From Verrucomicrobiota bacterium (GTDB lineage: Bacteria > Verrucomicrobiota > Verrucomicrobiia > Opitutales > Opitutaceae), in NCBI GenBank assembly GCA_030916665.1, contig JAUPWC010000133.1, positions 1 through 12,054 on the forward strand: a stretch of 12,054 nucleotides of DNA, given 5' to 3'. The position numbers were made by a program, and so were the translations under genes. The notes below the pieces were generated by a model. It did no database searches. It saw only the letters and a program-made list of their open reading frames with translations, and had not been told where the DNA came from. This document shows positions 1-7,169 of this stretch, one piece after another. The first letter of the stretch is position 1; each line of letters begins with the position of its first letter.

Positions 1-1175
1 GGCACCCAGTAGGTGACGGGCTGCTCCATGCCCTCGCGCGCGGTTTCTCCGGTGATGGGCGAGCCGTCGTAGTTCATGCCGTAGGTGATGACAGGCCAAC
101 CGTAATTGATTCCGGGGCGGATGAGGTTGAGTTCGTCTCCGCCGCGCGGGCCGTGCTCGGTTTCCCAGAGCAGGCCGGTGCGCGGGTCGAAGTCGAGGCC
201 CTGCGGGTTGCGGTTGCCGTAGGTCCAGATCGAGGGAAACGCGCCGGGCGTGTTGACGTAGGGGTTGTCGGCCGGGATGCGGCCGTCGTCGTGGATGCGG
301 TGAATTTTGCCGTTGGGGCGCGCGAGGTCCTGCGCGTCCTGCTGGCGGCCGCGTTCGCCGTGCGAGAAATACACGTAGCCGGCGCCGTCGAAGGCGATGC
401 GGCAGCCGTAATGCACGCCGCCGCCGGGCCGGTAGAGCTCCAGCGGGGCCTGCCAGATTTTTTCCTCATCGACCCAAGCGCCGTCCTTGAGGCGGCCGCG
501 CACGAGCTTGGTGAGGCTGACATCCTTGCCGTCCTTGTCCTTCGCGGGGTCGGAGTAGGCGAGGTAGATCCAGCCGTTCTTTGCGTAGTCGGGATGCGCG
601 GCGACCTCGAGCAGGCCGCCCTGGCCGGCGTCGCGCACCGCGGGGGTGCCGGTGATGGCGGCGCTCTGGAGCTTGCCGCCGGCGATGACGCGGAGCCGGC
701 CCGGTTTCTCGGTCACGAGCGTGCGACCGTCGGGCAGGAAGGCGATGCTCCACGGGGTGGACAGACCCTCGGCGACGGTCTCGATGCGGTAACGGTGCTC
801 GGCGGTGGCGATGACGCCGCCCGGGACCTCCTGGGTTTTGCGGCTGCGCTGGTAGCGCGCCCGCTGTTCGCGGATGAAGATGACCATCGCGCGGACATCG
901 GCGTCGCTCATCAGCGAGTGGAAGGCAGGCATGCCCTTCTCCAGCACGCCGTCGCTGATTACCCGGGCGAGGTCCGCATCGGTGCCGCTGCCGCTGGCCC
1001 ACTGGTCGTCGAGCATCGAGGGGGCCTGGCCGCCCTCGAGCTGGGCGCCGTGGCAGTTGGCGCAGATTTCCTGGTAGATCTTGGCGACGTCCTTGCGCGG
1101 GGCGGGCTGGGCGGCGAGGGTGGCGGTCAGGCCGCAGGCGGCGAGGGTGAGGAGAACACGGGCGGGGGTGTGCAT
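1..1175 (-). CDS. Cytochrome c / PQQ-dependent glucose-sorbosone dehydrogenase fusion (C-terminus beyond window)
   Basis: Probably a periplasmic sugar or aldose dehydrogenase that passes electrons from a PQQ-type beta-propeller to a covalently attached heme. Reading from ATG at 1175 gives an open frame of 391 codons that leaves the window. The N-terminus has a short hydrophobic signal (residues 1-22). Then comes a class I cytochrome c domain with CANCH at 38-42 and the likely axial methionine in GMPAF (Met82). From about residue 127 there is a GSDH-type propeller with STPWSIAFLPDG, RDAGQGGLLEVAAHPDY, a GGGVHYGCRIAFD strand and EHGPRGGDELN. Substrate and PQQ dependence are inferred from the family. 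It lies 73 nt downstream of the DUF885 gene on the same strand, so co-transcription is possible. No clear Shine-Dalgarno precedes the ATG. The missing part is probably the last blades of the propeller. Confidence 0.9.
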   Translation of the reverse strand, partial: MHTPARVLLTLAACGLTATLAAQPAPRKDVAKIYQEICANCHGAQLEGGQAPSMLDDQWASGSGTDADLARVISDGVLEKGMPAFHSLMSDADVRAMVIFIREQRARYQRSRKTQEVPGGVIATAEHRYRIETVAEGLSTPWSIAFLPDGRTLVTEKPGRLRVIAGGKLQSAAITGTPAVRDAGQGGLLEVAAHPDYAKNGWIYLAYSDPAKDKDGKDVSLTKLVRGRLKDGAWVDEEKIWQAPLELYRPGGGVHYGCRIAFDGAGYVYFSHGERGRQQDAQDLARPNGKIHRIHDDGRIPADNPYVNTPGAFPSIWTYGNRNPQGLDFDPRTGLLWETEHGPRGGDELNLIRPGINYGWPVITYGMNYDGSPITGETAREGMEQPVTYWV

Positions 1176-1248
1176 GGAAGAGGGGAAGGGGCGCACCGTG
1201 CGCTGGTCGGGGGTTTTCGCAACGGGAAAGGCGGGTTGCTGCGTGCGA

Positions 1249-3024
1249 TTAGTAGCGCGCAACGTGCCGGCCCTGCCGGGCGGCGATGTGGTCGTCGATG
1301 ACGGTTTCGAGCACGGCGAGCGGCACGGTGCCGGCGCGAAGCACGGCGTTGTGAAATTCCTTCAGGACGAAACGGTCGCCGAGCGCCTGCCGGGCCTTTT
1401 CGCGCAGCTCGAGGATGCGGATCATGCCGATCTTGTAGGAGCAGGCCTGGCCCGGGGCGGCGACGTAGCGGTCCACTTCGCGCGGCAGGATGCCGTAGTC
1501 GATGGCCTGCTGGCGGGTCCACTTCATGGTGTGCAGTCCGGTGTCCACGACCAGCCGGCGGGCGCGGAAGAGTTCTGCCTCCAGCTGGCCGATCAGGCCC
1601 ACGGGGTCGCCTTCATACCAGTTGTTCTCCGCGGCGAGCTGTTCGGAGTAGAGCGCCCAGCCTTCGCCGTGGGCGGAGATGAAGCCGAAGATGCGGTCGC
1701 GCCGGAAGCGCGGGAGCTCGGCCTGCTCCTGTTGGAGCGCGATCTGGAAGTGGTGGCCGGGGATGCCCTCGTGGTAGGTAAGGGTGCGCATGTAGGGGAT
1801 GCGATAGACCGGGCCGGCGAGGTTTGCCCAAAAGGTGCCGGGGCGGGTGCCGTCCTTGGCCGGCGTGGTGTAGTGGTTGGCGGAGTTGCTCTCGGAGAAC
1901 GGCGGAATGCGCCGGACGACGCAGGGCGCGGCGGGGCGCAGATCGAAGAGCGACTCCGAGCGCTGCACGGCGTCGGCGAGGATTTCCTCGTGGCGGGCGA
2001 GCAGGGCGGGGCGCGGGTCGGGGTCGGCGGGGGGCTGAAGGTCCTGGTTCAGCCGGTCGTAGCGCTCCTTGATCGAGCCTTCCTTGTAGCCGAGCGAAAC
2101 GAACAGGCCTTCCATCTTCGCCTCGATGCGGGCCACCTCGGCCAGGCCGATCTCGTGGATTTTCTCCGGAGACAGGTCGGTGGTGGTGTAATGCCGGAGC
2201 GCGGTGACGTAGGCTTCCCGGCCACCGGGCAGGCGCCAGAGGCCGGCGTCTTCGGTGGCGGTGGCCAGCTGGGAGTTGAGGAGGGCGTGGACCTGCGCAA
2301 AGGCGGGCAGCACGGCGTCGCGCACGATGCCCGTGGCGGTCGCGACGAAGGCCGCGCGGTCCGCGGCGGGCAGCTCCTTGAGCAGGCCGGCGCGTTCGTC
2401 GAGCGAGGTCACGAGGATGTTCTTCTCCGCTCCGCCTTCCAGGAAGCGGTCGAACTGCGCGAGCGTGGCGGTGAGGATGAATTTCGGGGGCAGGAAACCG
2501 CGGGCGCCACGGTCCTGGGCCTGGGCCCGCGCCCCGTCCATGTAGCCGGCGACCTGGCCGAGCCGGGCGAGGTAGTTTTCGATGTCACGGCGGTTGCGGA
2601 TGGGGTGGGTCTGGCTCAAGCCATCCACCAGCTCGCGCTGCACGCCGTCGAACTGGTTGAACACAAACACCTGGTCCGTGAAGGCATCCCGGCGGACGAC
2701 GGTGTCGAGCTGCCACGCGAGCATGTCGGCCGAAACGCGCTGGATGGCGTCGAGCTGCCTGCGATCGAATCCGGCGATACGCTTCAAGCCGGCTCGTGCG
2801 CAGGCGACCTGGGCGGCCCGCGCGGCGGCGGAGTAGGGCGTGAGCCGACGGTCGAGGGCGTCCTGCTCCGCGCCGCTGAAATACTGGGCCTCGGTCGCGG
2901 CCATTGGGTCGGCTCGCATCCATTCGGCGGAGAAATCGTCCACCCAGGTGTCGAAGGTGGGATCGCCGGCCAACAGGGCGACGGGGAGCAGGAACAGAAC
3001 GGCCAGCACGCGGGGAATTTTCAT
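1249..3024 (-). CDS. DUF885 family protein, secreted metallopeptidase-like
   Basis: A 591-residue exported protein of the DUF885 family, which resembles zinc metallopeptidases; no substrate is known to me. Residues 1-20 (MKIPRVLAVLFLLPVALLAG) form a Sec signal peptide. The family hallmark HEGIPGHH lies at residues 418-425, and a second conserved block, GEGWALYSEQLA, begins at 453. His418, His424 or His425 and Glu454 are plausible metal ligands. The length is normal for exported family members. The gene is divergent from the esterase at 3120 across a 95-nt gap. It probably heads a two-gene transcript with the cytochrome/GSDH gene. The ATG at 3024 directly precedes the signal peptide, and no Shine-Dalgarno is visible. 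The family assignment is strong; peptidase activity is inference. Confidence 0.93.
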   Translation of the reverse strand: MKIPRVLAVLFLLPVALLAGDPTFDTWVDDFSAEWMRADPMAATEAQYFSGAEQDALDRRLTPYSAAARAAQVACARAGLKRIAGFDRRQLDAIQRVSADMLAWQLDTVVRRDAFTDQVFVFNQFDGVQRELVDGLSQTHPIRNRRDIENYLARLGQVAGYMDGARAQAQDRGARGFLPPKFILTATLAQFDRFLEGGAEKNILVTSLDERAGLLKELPAADRAAFVATATGIVRDAVLPAFAQVHALLNSQLATATEDAGLWRLPGGREAYVTALRHYTTTDLSPEKIHEIGLAEVARIEAKMEGLFVSLGYKEGSIKERYDRLNQDLQPPADPDPRPALLARHEEILADAVQRSESLFDLRPAAPCVVRRIPPFSESNSANHYTTPAKDGTRPGTFWANLAGPVYRIPYMRTLTYHEGIPGHHFQIALQQEQAELPRFRRDRIFGFISAHGEGWALYSEQLAAENNWYEGDPVGLIGQLEAELFRARRLVVDTGLHTMKWTRQQAIDYGILPREVDRYVAAPGQACSYKIGMIRILELREKARQALGDRFVLKEFHNAVLRAGTVPLAVLETVIDDHIAARQGRHVARY

Positions 3025-3119
3025 GCGGCGGAAGCTAGGCCGCGCACCCGTTGATGTCCAGTGACCAGCGGGTGGGTCGCCCGACTTGCACGCGGGCTGG
3101 ACCTGCGCAGGCTGAGGCC
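3025..3119. promoter_or_regulatory. Divergent intergenic region (probable back-to-back promoters)
   Basis: This 95-nt gap lies between two genes transcribed away from each other, so it should hold both promoters and any shared regulation. I could not identify convincing -35/-10 pairs on either strand. The stretch TGAGG, a few bases before the ATG at 3120, is the only ribosome-binding-like signal. The call rests on gene orientation alone. Confidence 0.35.
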
Positions 3120-3887
3120 ATGCCCCGCCACCCCCTGCGCGCCCTGCTGGCGTGCCTGTTGCTCATGGCCGCGTTCACCGCTTCCGCCCAGACTCCGCCT
3201 GAAAACATGAAAATCTTCCTGCTCATCGGGCAGTCCAACATGGCCGGGCGCGGCAAGGTTGAGACGGAGGACAAGGCGCCGCATCCGCGCGTGCTCGTGC
3301 TGAACAAGGAACTCACGTGGGTGCCGGCCGTGGACCCGCTGCATTTCGACAAGCCCGAGCGCACGGGCACGGGCCTCGGCAAGACCTTCGGCACCGTCAT
3401 CGCCGAGGCCGCTCCCGGCGCGGTCATCGGCCTCGTCCCCGCGGCCTTCGGTGGCCGCGCGCTTGACGAGTGGGTGCCGGGTCAGCCGCACTATGTGAAC
3501 GCCGTCGCCCGGGCCCGCGAGGCGCTCAAGCGCGGCCGGCTCGCCGGCATTCTCTGGCATCAGGGCGAATCTGACCGCGAGCCGGACAAAGCGGCGACCT
3601 ACGCCGACCGTTTCGCAAAGTACATCGCGCAGCTCCGCGCCGACTTCGGTGCCCCGGATGTGCCCGTGATCGTCGGCGAGATCGGACGCTTTTGTCCCAA
3701 CGAAGGCCCGGTCAACGCCGCCATCCGCAGTCTGCCCGCGCGGGTGCCGCGTTGCGCGCTGGTTTCGTCGGAAGGCCTGCCGGGACGGCCCGAGGCGCCG
3801 GAGGTGTTGCACTTCGAGTCGCCGGGCTTCCGCGATCTCGGCCGCCGCTACGCGAAGGCGTGGCTGCAAATGAATATTCACCGATAA
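3120..3887 (+). CDS. Secreted SGNH/SASA-type carbohydrate O-acetylesterase-like protein
   Basis: A 255-residue exported esterase of the sialate O-acetylesterase / carbohydrate esterase 6-like SGNH group, predicted to remove acyl groups (probably acetyl) from polysaccharide. The ATG at 3120 is preferred because it starts directly at a signal peptide (residues 1-23, ending TASA). A longer frame from 3051 would place 23 polar residues in front of it. The nucleophile block is LLIGQSNMAGRG with Ser39. Other family blocks are FGGRALDEW and WHQGESD (His147 to Asp152). The C-terminal block APEVLHFESPGFRDLGRRYA supplies catalytic His231. Relatives usually have DxxH at that place, but here Asp is replaced by Glu228. 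The hydroxyacid dehydrogenase follows on the same strand after 76 nt. Export and family are well supported; the substrate is unknown. Confidence 0.9.
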   Translation: MPRHPLRALLACLLLMAAFTASAQTPPENMKIFLLIGQSNMAGRGKVETEDKAPHPRVLVLNKELTWVPAVDPLHFDKPERTGTGLGKTFGTVIAEAAPGAVIGLVPAAFGGRALDEWVPGQPHYVNAVARAREALKRGRLAGILWHQGESDREPDKAATYADRFAKYIAQLRADFGAPDVPVIVGEIGRFCPNEGPVNAAIRSLPARVPRCALVSSEGLPGRPEAPEVLHFESPGFRDLGRRYAKAWLQMNIHR

Positions 3888-3963
3888 AAATTACCGGGAG
3901 AGCCGGCTTTCCGCGAAATATCCGTGGCCATCCGCGCAATGCGTGGCTTACCCTTTCTGCTCT

Positions 3964-4848
3964 ATGAATCCCAGAATCGCCTTTGTCGGAGTCGGTCGCA
4001 TGGGGGCCAACATGGCCCGCCGCCTCAAGGATGTCGGCTACGCCGTCACGGCGGTTTACGACGTGAACACCGCCGGTGCCGCCGCGCTCGCGACGGAACT
4101 CGGGGCACAGCACGCCACGAAGCTGGCCGACGTCACGGCCGCGGCCGACCTGATCTTCACGGTCGTCACCGACGATGCGGCGCAGCTGGCGGTCTTCGCC
4201 GAGTCCGGTGACTCGCTGCTGGCCGGCGCGCAGGGCCGGACCTTCGTGAACTGCGCCACGATCACGCCGGCCACGCACGTCGAGGTCGAGCGCCGGGCCA
4301 AAGCCGCGGGCGCGGTGTCGCTCGAGGGCTGCATGGCGTCGTCGATCCCGCAGGCGCGCAACGGCACGCTTTACCTGATGTGCGGCGGTGACCGGGCGGC
4401 GTTTGAAAAGGTCAAACCGGTGTTGGAAAAACTCAGCACGGCGCTGCGCTACATCGGCACGGCCGGGCAGGCGGCGCAGGTGAAGGCGCTCGTGAACATG
4501 GTGATGAACATCAACACCGCCGGCCTCGCCGAGGGCCTGGGGCTGGGCGCCGCGCTCGGGCTCAACCTCGACATGCTGCGGGAGGTGTTCGCCCAGACCG
4601 GCGCCAATTCGCAAGTGCTCAAGACCGATGGCGAGGACATGCAGAACCGCGCCCACGACTGCTATTTCTCCGGCGCGCACGCGGCGAAGGACTCGGGTAT
4701 TGCCGCCCAGCTCGGCCGCGATGTCGGCCTGAAGCTGCCGCTCGCCGAGGCGACCAAGGCACAGTTCGACCGCATGGTTGCGCTGGGCCTCGGTGGCCTC
4801 GACAAGAGCGGCGTCGCCGAGCTGACCTTCAAGGGCCGCCACGGGTGA
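3964..4848 (+). CDS. NAD-dependent beta-hydroxyacid dehydrogenase (3-hydroxyisobutyrate dehydrogenase family)
   Basis: A cytosolic oxidoreductase of 294 residues that should interconvert a 3-hydroxyacid and its semialdehyde or ketone. The N-terminal Rossmann fold has GVGRMG at residues 9-14. The second strand ends in YDVN (Asp33), which favours NAD over NADP. Catalytic Lys174 sits in GTAGQAAQVKALVN, at the start of the all-helical C-terminal domain. The substrate loop that normally reads D-A-P-V-S-G-G is E-G-C-M-A-S-S-I here (121-128), so the Ser is kept but the Gly pair is lost and the substrate cannot be assumed. ATG at 3964 begins exactly at the first beta strand. An in-frame GTG at 3943 would add seven residues. 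No Shine-Dalgarno is visible. It lies 76 nt after the esterase on the same strand, possibly in one operon. Confidence 0.9.
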   Translation: MNPRIAFVGVGRMGANMARRLKDVGYAVTAVYDVNTAGAAALATELGAQHATKLADVTAAADLIFTVVTDDAAQLAVFAESGDSLLAGAQGRTFVNCATITPATHVEVERRAKAAGAVSLEGCMASSIPQARNGTLYLMCGGDRAAFEKVKPVLEKLSTALRYIGTAGQAAQVKALVNMVMNINTAGLAEGLGLGAALGLNLDMLREVFAQTGANSQVLKTDGEDMQNRAHDCYFSGAHAAKDSGIAAQLGRDVGLKLPLAEATKAQFDRMVALGLGGLDKSGVAELTFKGRHG

Positions 4849-4856
4849 GCGATTGG

Positions 4857-4940
4857 CCCACCGAACACACGGAATACACGGAAGATGGCTGTCTCTGAAC
4901 TGGAGCCGGGCGCCCTCGCCCCGGTGGCTTGTTTTCCATG
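4857..4940. repeat. Dispersed intergenic repeat: GAACACACGGAATACACGG motif plus quasi-palindromic hairpin (copy A)
   Basis: The left part is a CACACGG/TACACGG motif at about 4859-4884. The right part, from TGGAGCCGGG at 4901 to CCCCGGTGG at 4926, can fold on itself. Its reverse complement resembles the hairpins at 10776-10802 and 11653-11682 (shared CCGG, central G/C loop, CCCGGCTCCA). The same pairing of an ACACACG motif with a hairpin occurs at 10721-10802, so the two parts may travel as one unit. The rest of the 271-nt gap at 4849-5119 holds only the hairpins listed separately. Confidence 0.55.
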
Positions 4941-4988
4941 TCCTCCGCGAGATTGCGGCACTTTCTGTTACAATTTTGCGCGAAGGAT

Positions 4989-5019
4989 AAAAAAGGTGGC
5001 GGCACGGCGAAACGTGCCG
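4989..5019 (-). terminator. Rho-independent-type terminator for the rhombosortase operon
   Basis: CGGCACG (5000-5006) pairs perfectly with CGTGCCG (5013-5019) around a six-base loop. On the minus strand the stem is followed, after five bases, by six consecutive T residues (plus-strand A at 4989-4994). It lies about 100 nt past the stop of the rhombosortase gene at 5120, in the right orientation to end that transcript. No comparable T-run serves the plus-strand dehydrogenase. Confidence 0.55.
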
Positions 5020-5055
5020 ATGTAGTGGGCCGTTAGCTGTAGTTTGTGTGTCCCA

Positions 5056-5081
5056 TTCGGCTGTTAGGGGTAACAGCCGGA
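5056..5081. other. Perfect intergenic stem-loop, GGCTGTTA-GGGG-TAACAGCC
   Basis: A nine-base perfect stem (CGGCTGTTA, 5058-5066, with TAACAGCCG, 5071-5079) encloses a GGGG loop and extends by one wobble and one A-T pair. It sits between the convergent ends of the dehydrogenase and rhombosortase genes and has no T-run. It could be part of the rhombosortase 3' untranslated region or of a small RNA. Function is unknown. Confidence 0.5.
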
Positions 5082-5087
5082 ACCTTG

Positions 5088-5116
5088 CCGCCGGGAACCC
5101 GTCACGGGTCCCGGCG
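5088..5116. other. GC-rich hairpin directly after the rhombosortase stop codon
   Basis: CCGCCGGGAACCC pairs with GGGTCCCGGCGG apart from one bulged A, giving about 12 pairs around a GTCAC loop. It begins four bases beyond the rhombosortase stop on the minus strand. Without a following T-run it is more likely an mRNA 3'-end stabilising structure than a complete intrinsic terminator. Confidence 0.5.
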
Positions 5117-5119
5117 GTG

Positions 5120-5704
5120 CTATTTCCGGGCAGTGCTTCCGCCTCCACCCAACCGGCTTAAACCCTGGTGAACCGCCGCCGCCACCGCGCCGGCGGCATG
5201 GGCGCTCCAGGCCGTGCGCACGCCGGCCGTTTCGTAGCGGCTGAGAGAGGCACCCCCGAACCAAGCTTCGGTCGTGATCTTGGCGGCGACCAAGGCGAGC
5301 AGGCCGGCCCAGAGCCAACGCGCTGCCCCCGGGGTGCGCAGCTGCTGCAGACCGAGCAGCACGACGACGCTGGTGGCGAGACCGGAGAGACCGCCGTAGG
5401 TTTGCAGGCCGGGCTCGGTGGCGAGGATCGCGAGGCTGATGAACGGGGCGGCGAACAAGGTGTGGCGCAGCAGCAGGCCGGGGCGCACGCGTTCCAGCCA
5501 GGCGCCGGTGCCGAGGAGCACGGCGAGATTCCAGAGACGGTGCGAAGGGGAGAAATGCACCCAATGACCCGTCCATAGGCGCCAGACCTCGCCGTCAGCC
5601 AAGGCGTCGCGGACGAGCAGCATTTGGGCGTGCCGGGCCGGGGCGAAAGCTTCGAGCATCGCCGGCAGGGCGAACAGCAGCAGGGGAACGCCGAGGGATT
5701 TCAT
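5120..5704 (-). CDS. rrtA: Rhombosortase (rhomboid-family intramembrane serine protease)
   Basis: A 194-residue multi-pass inner-membrane protease of the rhomboid superfamily. It has the rhombosortase hallmarks rather than those of a general rhomboid: WRLWTGHWVHFSPSHRLWNL (residues 41-60), the catalytic serine in YGGLSGLA (Ser107), an AAKITTEAW segment (140-148) and the catalytic histidine in SAHAAGA (His169). Rhombosortases are proposed to cleave C-terminal GlyGly-CTERM tails. The gene two positions upstream encodes a lipoprotein with exactly such a tail. The ATG (5704-5702) overlaps the TGA of the preceding small gene (5703-5701), so translation is probably coupled. Hairpins and a terminator follow. 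The family call rests on motif order and context; an ordinary small rhomboid is the alternative. Confidence 0.87.
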   Translation of the reverse strand: MKSLGVPLLLFALPAMLEAFAPARHAQMLLVRDALADGEVWRLWTGHWVHFSPSHRLWNLAVLLGTGAWLERVRPGLLLRHTLFAAPFISLAILATEPGLQTYGGLSGLATSVVVLLGLQQLRTPGAARWLWAGLLALVAAKITTEAWFGGASLSRYETAGVRTAWSAHAAGAVAAAVHQGLSRLGGGGSTARK

Positions 5705-6129
5705 TTCGCGTGCAGGCTGTTCCAGACGACGGTGACGGTGGGACCGCCGGGCTTTCCGAAACCGCCATAGATCAGGCCGTCGAGCGGGACGAAGTATTCC
5801 ACCCAGCCCTTGTTGAAGTGGAGCATCACGTTCAGCTTGTTGCCGTGTGGGGCGCCGTTGATCCGGGCCTCGGCTTCGCCGGAGTAGTGGCCGAGGACCT
5901 TTTGCTTGAACCGCACGACCAGATAGTCGGGTTGGCCGGGGCCTCGGGAGGCTTCGAGGTCGGTGTAGGTGGCGGGCCGCCAGGCATCATCCTCGGGGGC
6001 GGACAGGTGGCGGCGCAGTTCGGCTTTGGTGACGATCAGGGCTTCGCTGACGAGGTTGGCTTCGAGCGAGGCGGCCGAAGCACCGAGGGCCAGGGCGAAC
6101 AAACAGGCGAGGGTGGTCAGGAATTTCAT
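5701..6129 (-). CDS. Small exported protein of unknown function in the rhombosortase cassette
   Basis: I do not recognise this 142-residue protein. Residues 1-20 (MKFLTTLACLFALALGASAA) are a clear Sec signal peptide with an AxA-type cleavage site. The mature part is a compact mixed domain without cysteines or membrane segments. It includes PDYLVVRFKQKVLGHYSGEA and a C-terminal GGPTVTVVWNSLH strand. No GlyGly tail is present, so it is probably not itself a rhombosortase substrate. It begins 23 nt after the lipoprotein gene and its stop overlaps the start of the rhombosortase. Its position between target and protease suggests a periplasmic partner of one of them; that is inference from context only. 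Confidence 0.85.
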   Translation of the reverse strand: MKFLTTLACLFALALGASAASLEANLVSEALIVTKAELRRHLSAPEDDAWRPATYTDLEASRGPGQPDYLVVRFKQKVLGHYSGEAEARINGAPHGNKLNVMLHFNKGWVEYFVPLDGLIYGGFGKPGGPTVTVVWNSLHAK

Positions 6130-6152
6130 CGGAGGGATGGGCGGGGAGGGGA

Positions 6153-7037
6153 TCAGCGGGATTGGCGCAGGGCGCGGACGGCGGCGGTGCCGAGCAGGGT
6201 GAGGAGCAGGAGGGCAAAGGCGGCATCGAGCGAGCCGCCGCCGGTGTAGCCGGGCTTGTGCTCGATTTTCACGGTGTGGGGTTCCTCGCGGGCGCGGACC
6301 TTGAAGAGCTCCAGCTCCTGCGCGAGGTTGGCGGTCATCTGGGCCGCTGATTCCTCGAAGCTCCGGGCCGAGTCCTTGCGCAGCTCCGAGCTGTTGCGGA
6401 GGAGCGTGGCGTGACCCTTGACGGTGCTCGTGCCGGGCGCGCGGAAAAGCAGGCTGCGGCTGGAGATGTCATAGACCACGGCTTCCATCAGCGTGTGCGT
6501 GGCCTGGGACTGCGCCGGCACGACGTAGGCGCCGACGATGGTCCAGTAGGCGAGGCTGGCCTCGGTGTCGGTGGAGGTCTGGGCCTGGTCGTAGGCGATG
6601 AGGGCGATGACATCGATGCCGAGCATGGCGCGGAGCTGGTCGAGGTTTTCAAATCCGCCGCCCGGGCGCAGGTAGGTGGCGGGGATGATCTCGATGGATT
6701 GCACGAAAGGCAGGGCCTTGAACTGGCCGGCGACCTGGCGCATGAGCTCGGTCTTCTGTTGTTCCGTGAAACCGGCCTCGATGGGACCGAAGCCGCGCGT
6801 GCCCGCGGGCACGAAGGCCACGCCCACGCGCAGCGGCAGGCGCAGCGTGGGGATTTCCGGCTGCACGAAGGGCAGGGCCTTGTCGGGGTAAAGGAACTGG
6901 ACGACGCTGCTGGCCTCGTGGTGGCGACGCTGGCCCCAGAAGCCGGCGCAGCCGGTGAGGCTGAGGACGAGCGAGGCGGCGATCACGGCAGTGAACAGTC
7001 GGTGGACGGAACGGTGGGCAGGTTGGGTGGAGTTCAT
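6153..7037 (-). CDS. Rhombotarget-type lipoprotein with C-terminal GlyGly-CTERM tail
   Basis: A 294-residue lipoprotein that carries sorting signals at both ends. The N-terminal signal ends in a lipobox, LTGC, with lipidated Cys30. The C-terminus has GGG at 266-268, then a hydrophobic helix (about 272-287), then the basic tail VRALRQSR. That order (Gly cluster, membrane helix, Arg cluster) defines GlyGly-CTERM tails processed by rhombosortase. The central domain starts with LPLRVGVAFVPAG and contains LRAMLGIDVIALIAYDQ, which suggests an alpha/beta lipoprotein domain of unknown function. I recall a family called rhombotarget lipoprotein that sits beside rhombosortase genes, and this protein and its neighbourhood fit it. 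It is the first gene of the cassette. Cleavage by the neighbouring protease is inferred, not shown. Confidence 0.88.
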   Translation of the reverse strand: MNSTQPAHRSVHRLFTAVIAASLVLSLTGCAGFWGQRRHHEASSVVQFLYPDKALPFVQPEIPTLRLPLRVGVAFVPAGTRGFGPIEAGFTEQQKTELMRQVAGQFKALPFVQSIEIIPATYLRPGGGFENLDQLRAMLGIDVIALIAYDQAQTSTDTEASLAYWTIVGAYVVPAQSQATHTLMEAVVYDISSRSLLFRAPGTSTVKGHATLLRNSSELRKDSARSFEESAAQMTANLAQELELFKVRAREEPHTVKIEHKPGYTGGGSLDAAFALLLLTLLGTAAVRALRQSR

Positions 7038-7100
7038 GCCGCGACTCTACCCGCGGCCCCCGCGTTCGCGTTAGTCGATAAACCTGATGCGCGGCATCAG

Positions 7101-7132
7101 AAAAATTGCGGCGGCTCCGGAAGGTGGAGCCG
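7101..7132 (-). terminator. Intrinsic-type terminator downstream of the 7170-7655 lipoprotein gene
   Basis: CGGCTCC (7112-7118) pairs with GGAGCCG (7126-7132). On the minus strand the stem is followed by CCGC and then AATTTTT (plus-strand AAAAATT at 7101-7107). It lies 38 nt past the stop at 7170, in the correct orientation. A second perfect 7-bp stem with a GCG loop, CTGATGC/GCATCAG, abuts it at 7084-7100. Together they would insulate the lipoprotein gene from the rhombosortase cassette, whose own promoter should lie at about 7038-7085. Confidence 0.5.
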
Positions 7133-7169
7133 GTGCTCCGCGCAGGCTTCGCGCCCGGTCGCAATGGCC

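Noticed and set aside
153..1301. Long plus-strand open frame (382 residues) opposite the left-edge gene
   Set aside because: It is Val/Gly/Ala-rich without any domain. The minus strand in the same place reads a textbook cytochrome c plus GSDH protein.
1081..3054. Plus-strand open frame of 657 residues
   Set aside because: It is the antisense shadow of the DUF885 gene, a common artefact in high-GC DNA, and has no recognisable motif.
4985..5081. Possible c-di-GMP-I or other riboswitch
   Set aside because: A hairpin with a GCGAAA loop and a GTTAGGGGTAAC stem looked suggestive. The conserved GEMM core sequences are absent, and the region follows convergent genes rather than preceding one.
3712..5148. 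Minus-strand open frame of 478 residues spanning two plus-strand genes
   Set aside because: It runs antisense to the esterase end and the whole dehydrogenase and across an intergenic repeat; its composition is that of a shadow frame.
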